From: Chthoniobacteraceae bacterium
GTDB taxonomy: Bacteria; Verrucomicrobiota; Verrucomicrobiia; Chthoniobacterales; Chthoniobacteraceae
NCBI GenBank assembly: GCA_947476255.1
Contig: CANJPY010000011.1
Coordinates: 1 to 64,000, forward strand
Length of the DNA stretch: 64,000 nucleotides
Direction: 5' to 3'
In this document: positions 18,201 to 26,828 of the stretch, piece by piece
Layout: every line of letters begins with the position of its first letter
How positions within the stretch are numbered: position 1 is the stretch's first letter
The notes under the pieces: model-generated
Seen by the model: the letters and a program-made list of their open reading frames with translations, nothing else
Database searches by the model: none
What the model was told of the DNA's origin: nothing
Translations under genes and position numbers: made by a program

Positions 18201-20947
18201 AAGATCCGGGCAACGAGCGCGCCCCCGGAAATTGGAGGGTGCAATGGCCGCCAGCCTCAGCAACCCCCTTTGTGGAAAGGGCATCACTGAGTGCACCGTT
18301 GACAGAATCGGGCAAACTCGGGCCCTTTATTCACAAGGTGGGAACCCGCTTCTCCGATGGCAGCCAACTCGAGGCAGCACGGACTCACCTCGCAAGGGTT
18401 GCCTCTAACGGCCCCATTGTGTGGCGCACTGACGGGGACATTATCTGGATCCCCCAGCTTGATGCCATCAACGAGGCGCAGACCCGTTTTTATCGATGCG
18501 ACCGTGACGGATTGGTGCGGTGTTTTGACCTTGGCACCGGTAAAATCCTGTGGGACTTCAAACTTCCCTTTAATGCTGTTTTACAAGCCTCAGGCGATGA
18601 ACTTCTCGCCGGCGCCAACAACGGCGCTTTGGTACACTTGGGCCCCGATGGCCAACCACGCTGGAAAACCCGCCTGCGCGAGCACCACGAGTTGTCAGGA
18701 AGTGATTACGGCGCCTACCTTGCCGAAGCTCGGACTCGGGATGTGGATTCCTCGCCTGAATTCTACCCCGGCGGTCCCGAGGCTCCCGAAGACTTTAAAG
18801 GTGTCCTGCGCATGGGCGTGGAACAGTTGGTGAACGGCGACTTCGAGTCCCCCTCCAACTGGCAGTTCGAGAACGCTCCGGTGCGCACGGGCGCACCCGC
18901 AAAAGCAGGTTCTTCCGCCCTCCAACTCGATCCCGGTCAACTCGCGACTCAACGCGTAAGCGCCCGCGTGATTCCTTCGGCCACCTACCTCCTAGAGTTC
19001 TGGTACCGACCCGAAAACTCGAAAGCCCGATTGATTGCTGGCGCCCTGCTTGAAGGAGAGAAACAAACACTCACTTCTTCACGTTTTGAAGGGCGGGCGG
19101 GCCAATGGACCTTTGGGCGGGTCGCCCTCAAAAGCTATGCGGACACATTGTCCGTCGACATCGGTTTCGAAGCCGAGGGCGGGAAAGTCAGCGTCGACGC
19201 GGCCAGTCTCCGCGCGGTGCGTTTCCCTTCCTCCAATTTGCTGGCCAACGCGGAACTGCATGCTTTGGATCCGGTCTTCGTGAAGGACATCCGGGTCCAG
19301 TTCGAGCGCATTCCCTCCCGGCTCCGGGAGAAGATGATGACCAAAAACCGAGTCTCTGCTTTTAAGCAGGGCGAAACCAATTCGGCGACGATTTACACCC
19401 AGGAGGCGGCCTTTCTGCAAAACGGGCGACTGGATGACGTGGGCAGCACCTGGGTTTATCAGCCCGATCCCATGGCCTTTGCGCTTACCCTGAACAAGCC
19501 CGCCTACATTTCCCACCTCGTCCTCTACCTCAACAACGCAACGCCGGAGGACGCCTACCGCACCATCAGTATCCTGGCCAACAACATGCAAACCAAGATC
19601 CCGGAGGCTGTTTCTCTGGTACGCATGAACCAGCGGCGCTTTATTGTCGTTCATTTCCCGACCCCGCTCTTTACCGACTCCCTCAAAGTCATTCCTTCCT
19701 ACTATCGCGCCCACACGGATTCGATCACAGAAATCGAACTTTATGGCCCGATCGATGGCGGCAAGATGGCTGCTACCGCGCAAAGCGACCCCGATGCGGT
19801 TCCCATGCTCTTGGGTTCGGCTTCGCGGGTGTTCCCAAAACTCCCCACGGATCTTGTGGGACCCTGGCGTGACTTCGGCCCGAACAGGCTCGAGAAGTAT
19901 CCTCCTTTCACTTCAGGAGCGACTGTGCTCGAAGGAATGTTCTCCATCTCAGATCCCAGCGGTTCCATCCGCACCATGGGCCTTCCCAAGCCCGATCCCA
20001 AAGACCCCAAAGAGCCGAAAAACACGCGCGCCATCGCTGGACCGATTTGGAACCTTGCGACCCTTCCCCCCACAACCACGCCCACGCGCTACAAGGGCCG
20101 GCTTTTGGTCGGTTCCTCCGATTACAAACTCCATGCGGTTGCCGACAACGGCACCTACCTGTGGTCCTTCGCCACGGGCGGGCGCGTCTATTCCTCGCCA
20201 GCAGCCCAAGGCGACGACGTGTTCTTCGGGTCTGACGACTTCCGCCTCTACAAAGTGGATGTCGATAGCGGCATCCTCATTTGGGAGTTCGCCACCGGCG
20301 ACAAGATCCGCGGAGGACCCGCACTCGCCGACAACAGGGTTGTCGCAGCCTCATGGGACGGCTTCATCTACGCACTCGACGCCGAGACAGGCCGTTTGCT
20401 CTGGAAGGTGCCTATAGCCAAATACACGCGCTCAACGCCTGCCATTTCCAACGGTAAAGTGTTTCTCGGTGACGAGGCCGGTGTTGCGCACTGTTTTGAG
20501 GCAAGCACTGGCAAGGAGCTCTGGAAACACACGCTCGACGGCTTTATTTCCTCCGGCGCTGTGGTCACTCCCGAGGGTGTGTTTTTCGCAAGCGAACAAG
20601 GCAGCCTGGCGTTTCTCTCCCATGATGGCGCCCCGATTTGGAAGCGCGACGCCCAAGCCGGCGTGTCCGCTCAAACCGTGGCCACGCAAACCCAGTTGCT
20701 GGTCCCCACTGAAAAAGGTCTCCTCGTATTGCGCCGCTCCGATGGCACGGTTGATGACCGTTTCAGCGGCCCGGCCATTCCCACTAAAATCCTCTCCGTT
20801 CTGAAGTGGCGCGAACAACTCTTCCTCCACACCGGAAACGCATGGACCGATTTCAGGTGGCCTCCCCGAACCTATGCGGAGTTTGAGAACAAAGCGGTGT
20901 TTCTTGTCCCGGACACCGCGCGAGCAAAGGAGGCTGGCGCTAAATGA
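12272..20947 (+). CDS. Giant secreted multidomain protein (~2892 aa): Ala-rich coiled coil, GH-A-like/beta-galactosidase-type middle, CBM-like, PQQ-type beta-propeller repeats
   Basis: Signal peptide; Ala/Lys/Glu-rich segment; LLNGKYNVLGTGPGPVGY...FHGLCLYDELYN; PQQ-like LYKVDVDSGILIWEFATGDKIRGGPALADNRVVAASWDGFIYALDAETGRLLWKVP repeats. Confidence 0.8.
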   Translation: MTKDSPRISSHPRVRQGLHLTLAAAFAWLLLPMCASSGKEVELRLVRHDQPEVTVDKLEKQTPITNPVSTARGVEMMKIGVDYTGWGRNILLDGQPVFERYFQGKYIDRLPVAKPDLKPGDHTIWPGNHVFTVAADGSITTKSTELLLENGVVKIKCYPVTLRAFVANPDEADLPMTMRITPLPNLTLRDAGNAEKNAPKTPSAKSNALDLLPEFDKFAPLTLWLPANIEGSGYLVHPIGLTFHLSATGVTAGAAGGQSVKGLRVENGLIEIPLNHFPVIGDQGSKVVLTGVEQLTWNRGEAGQRKQVTLYPRKESFEFLITKPGPALSLSTDTLPFKSFRVDIPDAANGSQRALVAELAERHFTPGAIFSARVRALDATPAHTALTLQNKTRAAAALATKNLQTLQAASAQAEQAAKAAAAKEEAAKRAVEPVKFKAADTAAALGAANAKLAEANAAAEKAKQAFENANQTAEQLKKEVAEATALAETAKKNAPLAVKAAQAAPTDEVLKKAAADAAKLATDTAKALDDIRKKFDEASKTAKAAQSILPTLAKPVADATANLAKVEKTLAALPVVTDPVGGDLEDAKRELAAAQKASEDALKAAEASKAPLLDATETVRVAKEAFDAATQKLEADAPLNPLDKAAGYAQLQAYGSTEWQTLKSETGADGELKVSLPNAENGVYRLRLGVHVTGGSPLFAEQWISIATPQPFGIGVFTQRGRSTFYRGESFWLGVAALGKESLPTGTMELDLVDSNGKRIPVLREQTAAARKQQTFIARLDGTQSLGLAAGRYRVEARFGGKTASAQVLDIIEPEPKTHFTNLLNGKYNVLGTGPGPVGYSHTIKSGKGAEDLVSEITAMGYNAFMGMDYSMSRVHRHGLDLEQLVRERPELGPWESYYQPSGRDRFLNAALGKNLRFYEDLFTQHDAMLPRDPQILDACDRFASLETAALRHSPAFHGLCLYDELYNSGDTDAPPAVVAMFFKAQEMAYRAKHPGLTSADAAKALDRFTSRPLGQRRFEDLAKFRTWADHEDSDWRTFSDRLSLSIKSVEPRTKLWTQYRAFGGNGDNIAPNGLASDVFGSLDIAATVMYKDGGTGDRPVFAPMMADVLRTREDMPVWTQIHNFHGGGLYGAHLFRQAMFGLSQKIDGLSYFTLDHNPIAPSPTDNRDTVRDIAATLLTPYGDFFSSLQKGYKKVAILYSRESAHLVQRKQNKLNHTVEGLWVACMRAGFPADFIYDSTLRNPKAVDYDVIFAPGYAFEDEASPDILEGLKQLVSAGKTVVVERSSKLPLEGISRLDSELDEYDDKVGGAFPRYVDFESEMVWNQSEQTTKLVRDFLSKKIKPAAEHSLLVGPDWLRRGKGEFLVLSNFAPTKFTDLHKTLYQAPDKPLLRFPIRPAHCYDVLEMRPVPLKTEGEWMRMEADMTHLAGKVFAFLPAPIDKVSLQANANLAAGADLSFQAFVSDGAGAPIDAAFPLEITLRDPEGNVQLHIFRAATPAFESAWRIPVNALGGAWKLTVRELISGASNEAQVTVSANPAPAIAATVDKRPVWLHDADKLQAFLAVPAAPGTSPAPEILIAVDNEQPWCKAQAEALASGLAQRGRAAKVVKLSDVLRIPNAWDKIPVLDGGRLWRGELVDPGLFVDAPLILLGKRYENRLIEALVRRDVLAEVPSTHMPAPGRAIVGWTRRAFSNFHDTVSIFANDEEGLKEGIRAFLASSPESSEPAFKKLATASFSKNALSAAVTTAKAPTTLRDMLSSEDRIRAVDLDPKTGRVLASTFGFGHNLFCFGPDGALLWRQFLPDHNVYFAKWCDQGKRVVAATGQGHFLFLLNAADGTVYKKISSTEWPKFHWVNLEGAENTELQIVVNEPLRQVLVGGRTGLMALDFEGKKMWFHDRAAAIAAYPKEAEQTKAAAFGRSLHVGNFALHKDGTRLVLSEELIIGATPGDAAGEIFDLWAHIPKILDARSGKVLLENTEDPGNERAPGNWRVQWPPASATPFVERASLSAPLTESGKLGPFIHKVGTRFSDGSQLEAARTHLARVASNGPIVWRTDGDIIWIPQLDAINEAQTRFYRCDRDGLVRCFDLGTGKILWDFKLPFNAVLQASGDELLAGANNGALVHLGPDGQPRWKTRLREHHELSGSDYGAYLAEARTRDVDSSPEFYPGGPEAPEDFKGVLRMGVEQLVNGDFESPSNWQFENAPVRTGAPAKAGSSALQLDPGQLATQRVSARVIPSATYLLEFWYRPENSKARLIAGALLEGEKQTLTSSRFEGRAGQWTFGRVALKSYADTLSVDIGFEAEGGKVSVDAASLRAVRFPSSNLLANAELHALDPVFVKDIRVQFERIPSRLREKMMTKNRVSAFKQGETNSATIYTQEAAFLQNGRLDDVGSTWVYQPDPMAFALTLNKPAYISHLVLYLNNATPEDAYRTISILANNMQTKIPEAVSLVRMNQRRFIVVHFPTPLFTDSLKVIPSYYRAHTDSITEIELYGPIDGGKMAATAQSDPDAVPMLLGSASRVFPKLPTDLVGPWRDFGPNRLEKYPPFTSGATVLEGMFSISDPSGSIRTMGLPKPDPKDPKEPKNTRAIAGPIWNLATLPPTTTPTRYKGRLLVGSSDYKLHAVADNGTYLWSFATGGRVYSSPAAQGDDVFFGSDDFRLYKVDVDSGILIWEFATGDKIRGGPALADNRVVAASWDGFIYALDAETGRLLWKVPIAKYTRSTPAISNGKVFLGDEAGVAHCFEASTGKELWKHTLDGFISSGAVVTPEGVFFASEQGSLAFLSHDGAPIWKRDAQAGVSAQTVATQTQLLVPTEKGLLVLRRSDGTVDDRFSGPAIPTKILSVLKWREQLFLHTGNAWTDFRWPPRTYAEFENKAVFLVPDTARAKEAGAK
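13443..14190 (+). other. Low-complexity Ala-rich coiled-coil-encoding segment inside the giant CDS
   Basis: ~250 residues dominated by A/K/E/L, e.g. AEQAAKAAAAKEEAAKRAVEP...AANAKLAEANAAAEKAKQAFENAN. Confidence 0.8.
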
Positions 20948-23900
20948 ACACTTTTCCCATACGCTCAACCGTGAACCGGCTTTTACTCCCGGCAATGGGT
21001 GCACTCGCCTCCATACTGCTATCGGCCTCAGGATTTTCTCAAGCACACCAGTTGATTGAGAACTTCACCGCCCCCCTGCCTTCCAGCCCCCAGTTTGATT
21101 GCACCCTCGAAAGCAATGACATCAAAGTCGGGCTCGGTGCGGCCGCCCTTTCCTACCGCATCAATCCCAAGAACCGCAGCGCCACGCTGGAACTCGGGGA
21201 TGAACGCCGTGTTTTGGGCAGCAATGGGGTGCTCAAGCTCTGGGTGAAGGGCAACAACTCCGGCCACGATCTGGAGCTGATTCTGCGCCATGGAAAACCG
21301 CAGACGGGCTCGGATGGAAAACGCACTCTGGCGGCCGCGGCAGACATGCCCCTGCCCCGCGTCAAGTTAGACTTTGAAGGGTGGCGCGAAGTGACTTTCG
21401 ACGTGCGCGCTTTGCCCGAAGGCAATACCGCCTGGTGGAGCAAACTCAACCTGCATGCCCCTCCCAAAATCGAGACATTGGACGGAGTCATCGCGCTCGA
21501 CGACCTGCGTTTCTTCCCGGAAGCCAACGTCCCCAATGCGACCTGTGTGGCAGGCCTCATCGGGCAACCGGTCCGCGAATTCACTCAAAAACTCGCGCTG
21601 TTCCTAGACCTGCGCAACTTCACCGACAAACCCGCAAAGCTCCGCTCCCGGGTCACGATGACCGACCGCAATGAAAACCTCATTCTAGACCGGGAATTTC
21701 AGACGGAACTCGGCCCCAAGGAACTGAAGGAAATTGCATTGGAGCTGGACCCGCAAAACCTGGGCGCCTTTTTACCTCCCTTCAAAATTACGGGGGACGT
21801 GCTCTCGAGCGATTTGCAGGAGCTTTCTACCAAGATCGACACCACCTTGGTCATGGGGAATGCCCGCTATATTTTTGACGATCAGGGCGATGCTCTTTCA
21901 CGCTGGTTTGCTGTCGGAACTCCCTCCCAGCCCCGCGCCAACGTGCGCAACTGGATCGTATGGACCCACGGCGAAGCCCAGCGCGCGACCCCGCTCGTGC
22001 AGACCAGTCTGCGTTTTAGCAGGGTAGAGTTAGGGGCGGATTCCAAGAACCCTCCCGCCAAATACGCACTGCAACTCGACTACGAGGGTGATGCCGTCGT
22101 TTATACGGGCGCCCAACGCTATCTCCCCGGGAACCCCTATCGTGCGGGCTTCTGGATTAAGGGCGATGGCAGCGGTTCAAAACTCTTCGCCTTGTTCCTG
22201 GACTACACCCACGGCGCCGACTTTTACGAAGGCGGCTGGAAACGCATTTACGATGGCGAACGCGAACTTGCGACCCTTGATTTTTCGGACTGGCGCTACA
22301 TTGAAGTACCTCTGCCCGGCAACGGTTTGGGTTCTAATACCGCCAATGGATCGACTCCAAACATCGACTTCCCTCTGGAGCTCACCGCCCTGCGCATTCA
22401 GACGCCACCACCCGTCCCCGCCCCGCCAGCAGCCACTGCCTCCCCAGTTCAGCCGCAGGTTCAGGGTGGCAAAATCCTGATAGGCCCCATCCAGATTTTC
22501 ACCCAAGTCCAACCCTCCAACGCTCTTTCAGTTCAGCTCGCATACGATGATGCGCAACACCGCTGGCAGCCAAAACTCGGGGTTTCTGTGGCGGTGCAAA
22601 ACTCCAGCTTAACCGGCGGCCGCAAAACAAAGGAGAATTGGTCCATCTTGGATGCCACTGGACAAGCCGTGGCGAGCGGACAAACGGAGCTCTCCCTTGC
22701 CGAAGGCCAACCGGGGAGCTTCCGCATTGAGCTTGAAAAGTTCGCGGGCGAACTGGCAGCAAAGCCCGCGCCCTTCCGCGTGCAGGTGACCGCGTACGAT
22801 GTCGCCGACGGCTCGGTCTCTACAACTACCGAACTCATTCTCACCCGGCCAGAATGCACCGCGAACGTCGCGGACTTCGAAACGGAGCGGGGATATCTTG
22901 GTCTGAAGGGACGTGAAATCAAGACGGCTCCAGGCGAGGGAGAGGCGGCCGCATACACCAGCACAGAACAGGCTCACGGCGGCAAACGCTCCCTGCAAAT
23001 GGACTGGGATCGTGACAAGTCTCCGCAAACATTTGTTTCGATCGACCCTGCCCTGCCCGGGATTCCAACCGAACTGACCCTCTGGCTGCATGGCGATGCA
23101 TCCGGGGTGCTCTTCTACCCCCTTATCGGCGACACCCGGGGCATCAACCACGGCCTTACAAACGGCCAATGGAACCTCTTCCTGCCCAAGACCGAAGGCT
23201 CCCTTCAAAACGCGGTGCGCGTAGACTGGACGGGGTGGAAAAAGGTGACGTTTCAACTGCCGCCCACAGCCCCAAACTGGGCCGTGGCGACACCCAAACA
23301 ACGCTTTCTGCCAAACTACCCTCTGGGCGTGCATCTGGCCGTGGATGCCACCGGCGTGAGCGGTGAGCGCGGCAAACTATTCGTGGATGACCTCAGCGTG
23401 GCAACCCACCTGCCTGTGGAATCCAGAGTGGACATGATTTTTATCCGGCCCACGGAGTCCAACTTCTACCAACCGGGGACCAGCCTCCAAGCCGCCGTTT
23501 CCAATTACGACAACACCGCGCCACGCCGCGTCGTGCTTTCAGGAGGAATCTTCGACTGGCGCGGTAATCGTGTCACCGGGGTCGATTTAGAACTCCAGCT
23601 TCAGCCTGCCTCTACACAAATCGTGGATCTGGCCAAAAACCTTCCCCCCGGTTTTCATCTGCTCAAAGCGTTTTTAAAAGAACCTGCAGCCGGCGCGAAA
23701 CCGGAACGGATTTTCGCGGAACTTGAAGAAGACATCCTGGTCACTGACCCGGCCCAAGTGCTCGGAGCACAATGGAAGGAAGCACTCCCAGACGAATGGG
23801 AGTTGCGTAAGCCTGTACGCGAAAAGTTCTTCTTCATCGACGAAGACTGGGACTGGGTGGAGCACCATCCGGGGAACCTGCAGCTGGACACCATCCGCCA

Positions 23901-25887
23901 GCGGGCGCGTCGTGTGAGTGATGTTGGGGGAGATCCTTACATGCTCCTGGGCTACTCGTCTTTTTGGGCAGCCGGTCCCGGCTTTGAGCAACTCACCTCA
24001 GCCTCTTTTCAACGCATCCTCCGGGACCGCGGTCATGCCGTAAACACCTTCCTCCTGCCTAAACGTCTGGCGGACTGGGACAACTATGTCTGCGAAGTCA
24101 TGCGCGGGGCCGGGAAAGATGTGAGCGGTTGGGTGCTTTGGGACAGTCCAGACAGCACCGGTCCCATGGGTTTCCCTGCGGAAAAATTCGTCCCGTTTTT
24201 GCTCTCGACCGATAAATGGCGCCGCATCTACTGCCCGCAAAGGCCCCTTCTCCTGGGCGGCATGGCTAGGGAAACGGCAGTGCCCTATCTGCAGGAACTC
24301 CAAAAAGCCGGAGGTTTGGAGTCCATCGGCGGCGTCAATCTGCGTTTGGATGTGGGAAGACTCTCGCCGGAAGATGCAGGCGTTGGAGATTACCTCCGGG
24401 AACTCCACCAAGCTTTGCATCCCGCGCCAAGTGCCCAGAAAAAAAGCGTTCTCCTCACCAACCTGGACTGGGCCGTGGAGAAAGGAAAAGACGGCCTCTC
24501 CGCCTTCGATCAAGCCGCCTACCTCTCACGCTCAGCACTGCTGCTAGGGAAAACAGATATCCGCTCTGCCCTTGCAATTCGCAACGAAGACTTCGTCCGT
24601 CAGGGCTTGGGCGTGGCGTATCGGCGCGAACTCTCCTGTCCGCCTCTCGTTGAAAAAAGGGTGACCTACCAGCTTAAACCAGCCTGGTGGGCGATGACAC
24701 GTGCGCGGTTGTGGATGGATCAAGCTCAAACACAGACAGAAATCGAGGTCGCCGATGTCGTGCGGGGACGCACCCGCTGCCTGCTTCAAGTTGCAGCGGA
24801 CGGCAAATCTTCTGCAGTCGTCTGGCGTAATGACGACGAGGGGGCCCTCAGTTTTGCCCATTCTGGAAGCACTGTTGTTGCGGCTGAGGACATTTTCGGC
24901 GCTCCTCTCCAACCTGCCGACGGATGGTATCCTGTAGGAAAAATTCCCTGCCGCTTCACCTTTGCCGTGGGCACGCAAACGGAATCTCTTGCCCAGTCGC
25001 TCGCTAAACTGAGGGTCCGCGACGGCAAAGAAGCACTCTGGTCGCAGAGCATCCTCGCCACGTTTACACCCAGTCTCTCCCCCACGAAAGGGTACGCACA
25101 GTCGGGTGGGCAAACTTTGAAAACCTCGGGCCGTACAAGCACCGGAGAAGTCCTAGAGCGCTCTGGGCTGAACTTTCCGAGCGGCGGCAAAGAACAACTC
25201 GATTTGCCCGCTCCAGCCGGTGCCGGTTTGGTGCTCCACCATTTTTTCTCTCTGGGCGATACCGGACAGGAGTCGGAAGTTTTTGTGAATGGCAAAAGCG
25301 CCGGCAACTGGAACCTGAAACGGTCCGATAAGGAACTCTCGGGAGGCCTTCGCGAGGCGGTGTTCTTGCTTGATCCCTCTCTCTTCGCGGGACAGGCCAA
25401 CGCTTCCATCGAAATCCGCTACAAAACCCCCGCCAACAGCACAGGATGGCAGGTGCTCGAATGGCGCGGCGGCGACTTCCCGCTCTCCGCCATGGGGGCG
25501 ATCCACGCAGATCAAAACGTTTCAAGCGTAAGGTTCGGGCGCAATGTGGTCGGAGGGCGTCTCAAGGTGGACAACGCTTCGTATGCGAATGGCATCGGCA
25601 CCTTCGCCCGCAGCCTTTTGGAGTTTCCTCTCAACGGCCAGTTTAAGCGTTTCAAAGCCAAAGCGGGCATTGACGCTGTTACCGAAGGCAAGGGCTCCGT
25701 GGTATTTGAGATTTTTGGGGACGGTAAAAAACTGTGGTCGTCCCCCACGGTATCAGGCCTGGACGCCGCCAAAGAGATAGACATCGATGTCTCTGGGGTT
25801 GACCGACTGCGCCTCGTCGTAGGCGACGCCGGAGACGGCAACAAATTTGACGTGGCTGACTGGTGCGAACCCGTCCTCCAGCGCTGA
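20944..25887 (+). CDS. Large secreted protein with repeated beta-sandwich (CBM-like) modules and C-terminal NPCBM-like domain
   Basis: Signal peptide; three internal 'LWVKGxxSG...GWxxVxFxLP' modules. C-term VSSVRFGRNVVGGRLKVDNASYANGIGTFARSLLEFPL...FKAKAGIDAVTEGKGSVVFEIFGDGKKLWSS resembles NPCBM. ATGA overlap with upstream gene. Confidence 0.8.
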   Translation: MNTFPIRSTVNRLLLPAMGALASILLSASGFSQAHQLIENFTAPLPSSPQFDCTLESNDIKVGLGAAALSYRINPKNRSATLELGDERRVLGSNGVLKLWVKGNNSGHDLELILRHGKPQTGSDGKRTLAAAADMPLPRVKLDFEGWREVTFDVRALPEGNTAWWSKLNLHAPPKIETLDGVIALDDLRFFPEANVPNATCVAGLIGQPVREFTQKLALFLDLRNFTDKPAKLRSRVTMTDRNENLILDREFQTELGPKELKEIALELDPQNLGAFLPPFKITGDVLSSDLQELSTKIDTTLVMGNARYIFDDQGDALSRWFAVGTPSQPRANVRNWIVWTHGEAQRATPLVQTSLRFSRVELGADSKNPPAKYALQLDYEGDAVVYTGAQRYLPGNPYRAGFWIKGDGSGSKLFALFLDYTHGADFYEGGWKRIYDGERELATLDFSDWRYIEVPLPGNGLGSNTANGSTPNIDFPLELTALRIQTPPPVPAPPAATASPVQPQVQGGKILIGPIQIFTQVQPSNALSVQLAYDDAQHRWQPKLGVSVAVQNSSLTGGRKTKENWSILDATGQAVASGQTELSLAEGQPGSFRIELEKFAGELAAKPAPFRVQVTAYDVADGSVSTTTELILTRPECTANVADFETERGYLGLKGREIKTAPGEGEAAAYTSTEQAHGGKRSLQMDWDRDKSPQTFVSIDPALPGIPTELTLWLHGDASGVLFYPLIGDTRGINHGLTNGQWNLFLPKTEGSLQNAVRVDWTGWKKVTFQLPPTAPNWAVATPKQRFLPNYPLGVHLAVDATGVSGERGKLFVDDLSVATHLPVESRVDMIFIRPTESNFYQPGTSLQAAVSNYDNTAPRRVVLSGGIFDWRGNRVTGVDLELQLQPASTQIVDLAKNLPPGFHLLKAFLKEPAAGAKPERIFAELEEDILVTDPAQVLGAQWKEALPDEWELRKPVREKFFFIDEDWDWVEHHPGNLQLDTIRQRARRVSDVGGDPYMLLGYSSFWAAGPGFEQLTSASFQRILRDRGHAVNTFLLPKRLADWDNYVCEVMRGAGKDVSGWVLWDSPDSTGPMGFPAEKFVPFLLSTDKWRRIYCPQRPLLLGGMARETAVPYLQELQKAGGLESIGGVNLRLDVGRLSPEDAGVGDYLRELHQALHPAPSAQKKSVLLTNLDWAVEKGKDGLSAFDQAAYLSRSALLLGKTDIRSALAIRNEDFVRQGLGVAYRRELSCPPLVEKRVTYQLKPAWWAMTRARLWMDQAQTQTEIEVADVVRGRTRCLLQVAADGKSSAVVWRNDDEGALSFAHSGSTVVAAEDIFGAPLQPADGWYPVGKIPCRFTFAVGTQTESLAQSLAKLRVRDGKEALWSQSILATFTPSLSPTKGYAQSGGQTLKTSGRTSTGEVLERSGLNFPSGGKEQLDLPAPAGAGLVLHHFFSLGDTGQESEVFVNGKSAGNWNLKRSDKELSGGLREAVFLLDPSLFAGQANASIEIRYKTPANSTGWQVLEWRGGDFPLSAMGAIHADQNVSSVRFGRNVVGGRLKVDNASYANGIGTFARSLLEFPLNGQFKRFKAKAGIDAVTEGKGSVVFEIFGDGKKLWSSPTVSGLDAAKEIDIDVSGVDRLRLVVGDAGDGNKFDVADWCEPVLQR

Positions 25888-25928
25888 GCTTCCCCTTCAT
25901 CCACCTCAAAATTCGAATCACACTCCCC

Positions 25929-26828
25929 ATGAAATACCATTCCCTCGCTCTACCCGTTTTACTGGCTGCCTCGGCTGCCTTTGGCGCTGAGACTGCCCCC
26001 AAGCCCGAAAGCGTAACAAAGTCCGCAGCACCTGTCGTGATCGACGGGAACCTGAACAAAGACTGCTGGAAGAACGTCCCCGCAATTTCCGTGGACTTTA
26101 TCGGAACCAAAACCGGCACGAAAAGCGAGACCCCGCACATGAGCGTGAAATACCTCTGGGACGACCATTATCTCTACATTGGTTATGAGACCTTTGACGC
26201 CAACCTTGTGGCGGTGCCCAAGGACGAATTCCAGGGTCCCCCGAACAACCGCAGACAAGGATGCGAGATCTACGACGCGAAAAAGGACGGTGCCAAGGTG
26301 GATGTCGCCGAATTTTTCATCTCCTTCGGCGACGAACATTTTTGTTGGGAACTCCATCACAATGCGCTCAATCAATTTAACGATGTGCTTTGCGTGGTTC
26401 CAGACCCTTCGTGGCCTGTTTCCAAAACCGCCATGGTGACCTACGGCATCATTTTAGCCCCCAACGAATGGCTGCAAGACGAGGGCGAATACACCGTCGC
26501 TACCGCGGTGAAACTCAAACCAAAGGCGGATGGAAAACCTTCGACCGTCAATGACTCCAGTGATGAGGACACGGGATATACCGGAGAAATCCGTCTGCCC
26601 TGGCGCTCCATTGGTGCTCCGAACGCCGCCCAAACCTGGATCGAAAACAAACCCGCCCCGCGCCAACCTGGGCCCTGGAAAATGGAAGGTCAGACAGTCA
26701 GCCTCCTGGCTGTGATGCAGGACGGTGACCTCAAGGAACGCTACCACCATTCGAGTCCCACGCGGAAACCCGACTGGTTCCACAAAACCCAGCCAGCCTG
26801 GCCGCTCTATATCTTCAGCAATCCGTGA
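25929..26828 (+). CDS. CBM9/DOMON-like secreted protein
   Basis: Signal peptide then VIDGNLNKDCWKNVPAISVDF...VKYLWDDHYLYIGYETFD, DVAEFFISFGDEHFCWELHHNALNQFND (carbohydrate-binding family 9-like). Confidence 0.8.
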   Translation: MKYHSLALPVLLAASAAFGAETAPKPESVTKSAAPVVIDGNLNKDCWKNVPAISVDFIGTKTGTKSETPHMSVKYLWDDHYLYIGYETFDANLVAVPKDEFQGPPNNRRQGCEIYDAKKDGAKVDVAEFFISFGDEHFCWELHHNALNQFNDVLCVVPDPSWPVSKTAMVTYGIILAPNEWLQDEGEYTVATAVKLKPKADGKPSTVNDSSDEDTGYTGEIRLPWRSIGAPNAAQTWIENKPAPRQPGPWKMEGQTVSLLAVMQDGDLKERYHHSSPTRKPDWFHKTQPAWPLYIFSNP

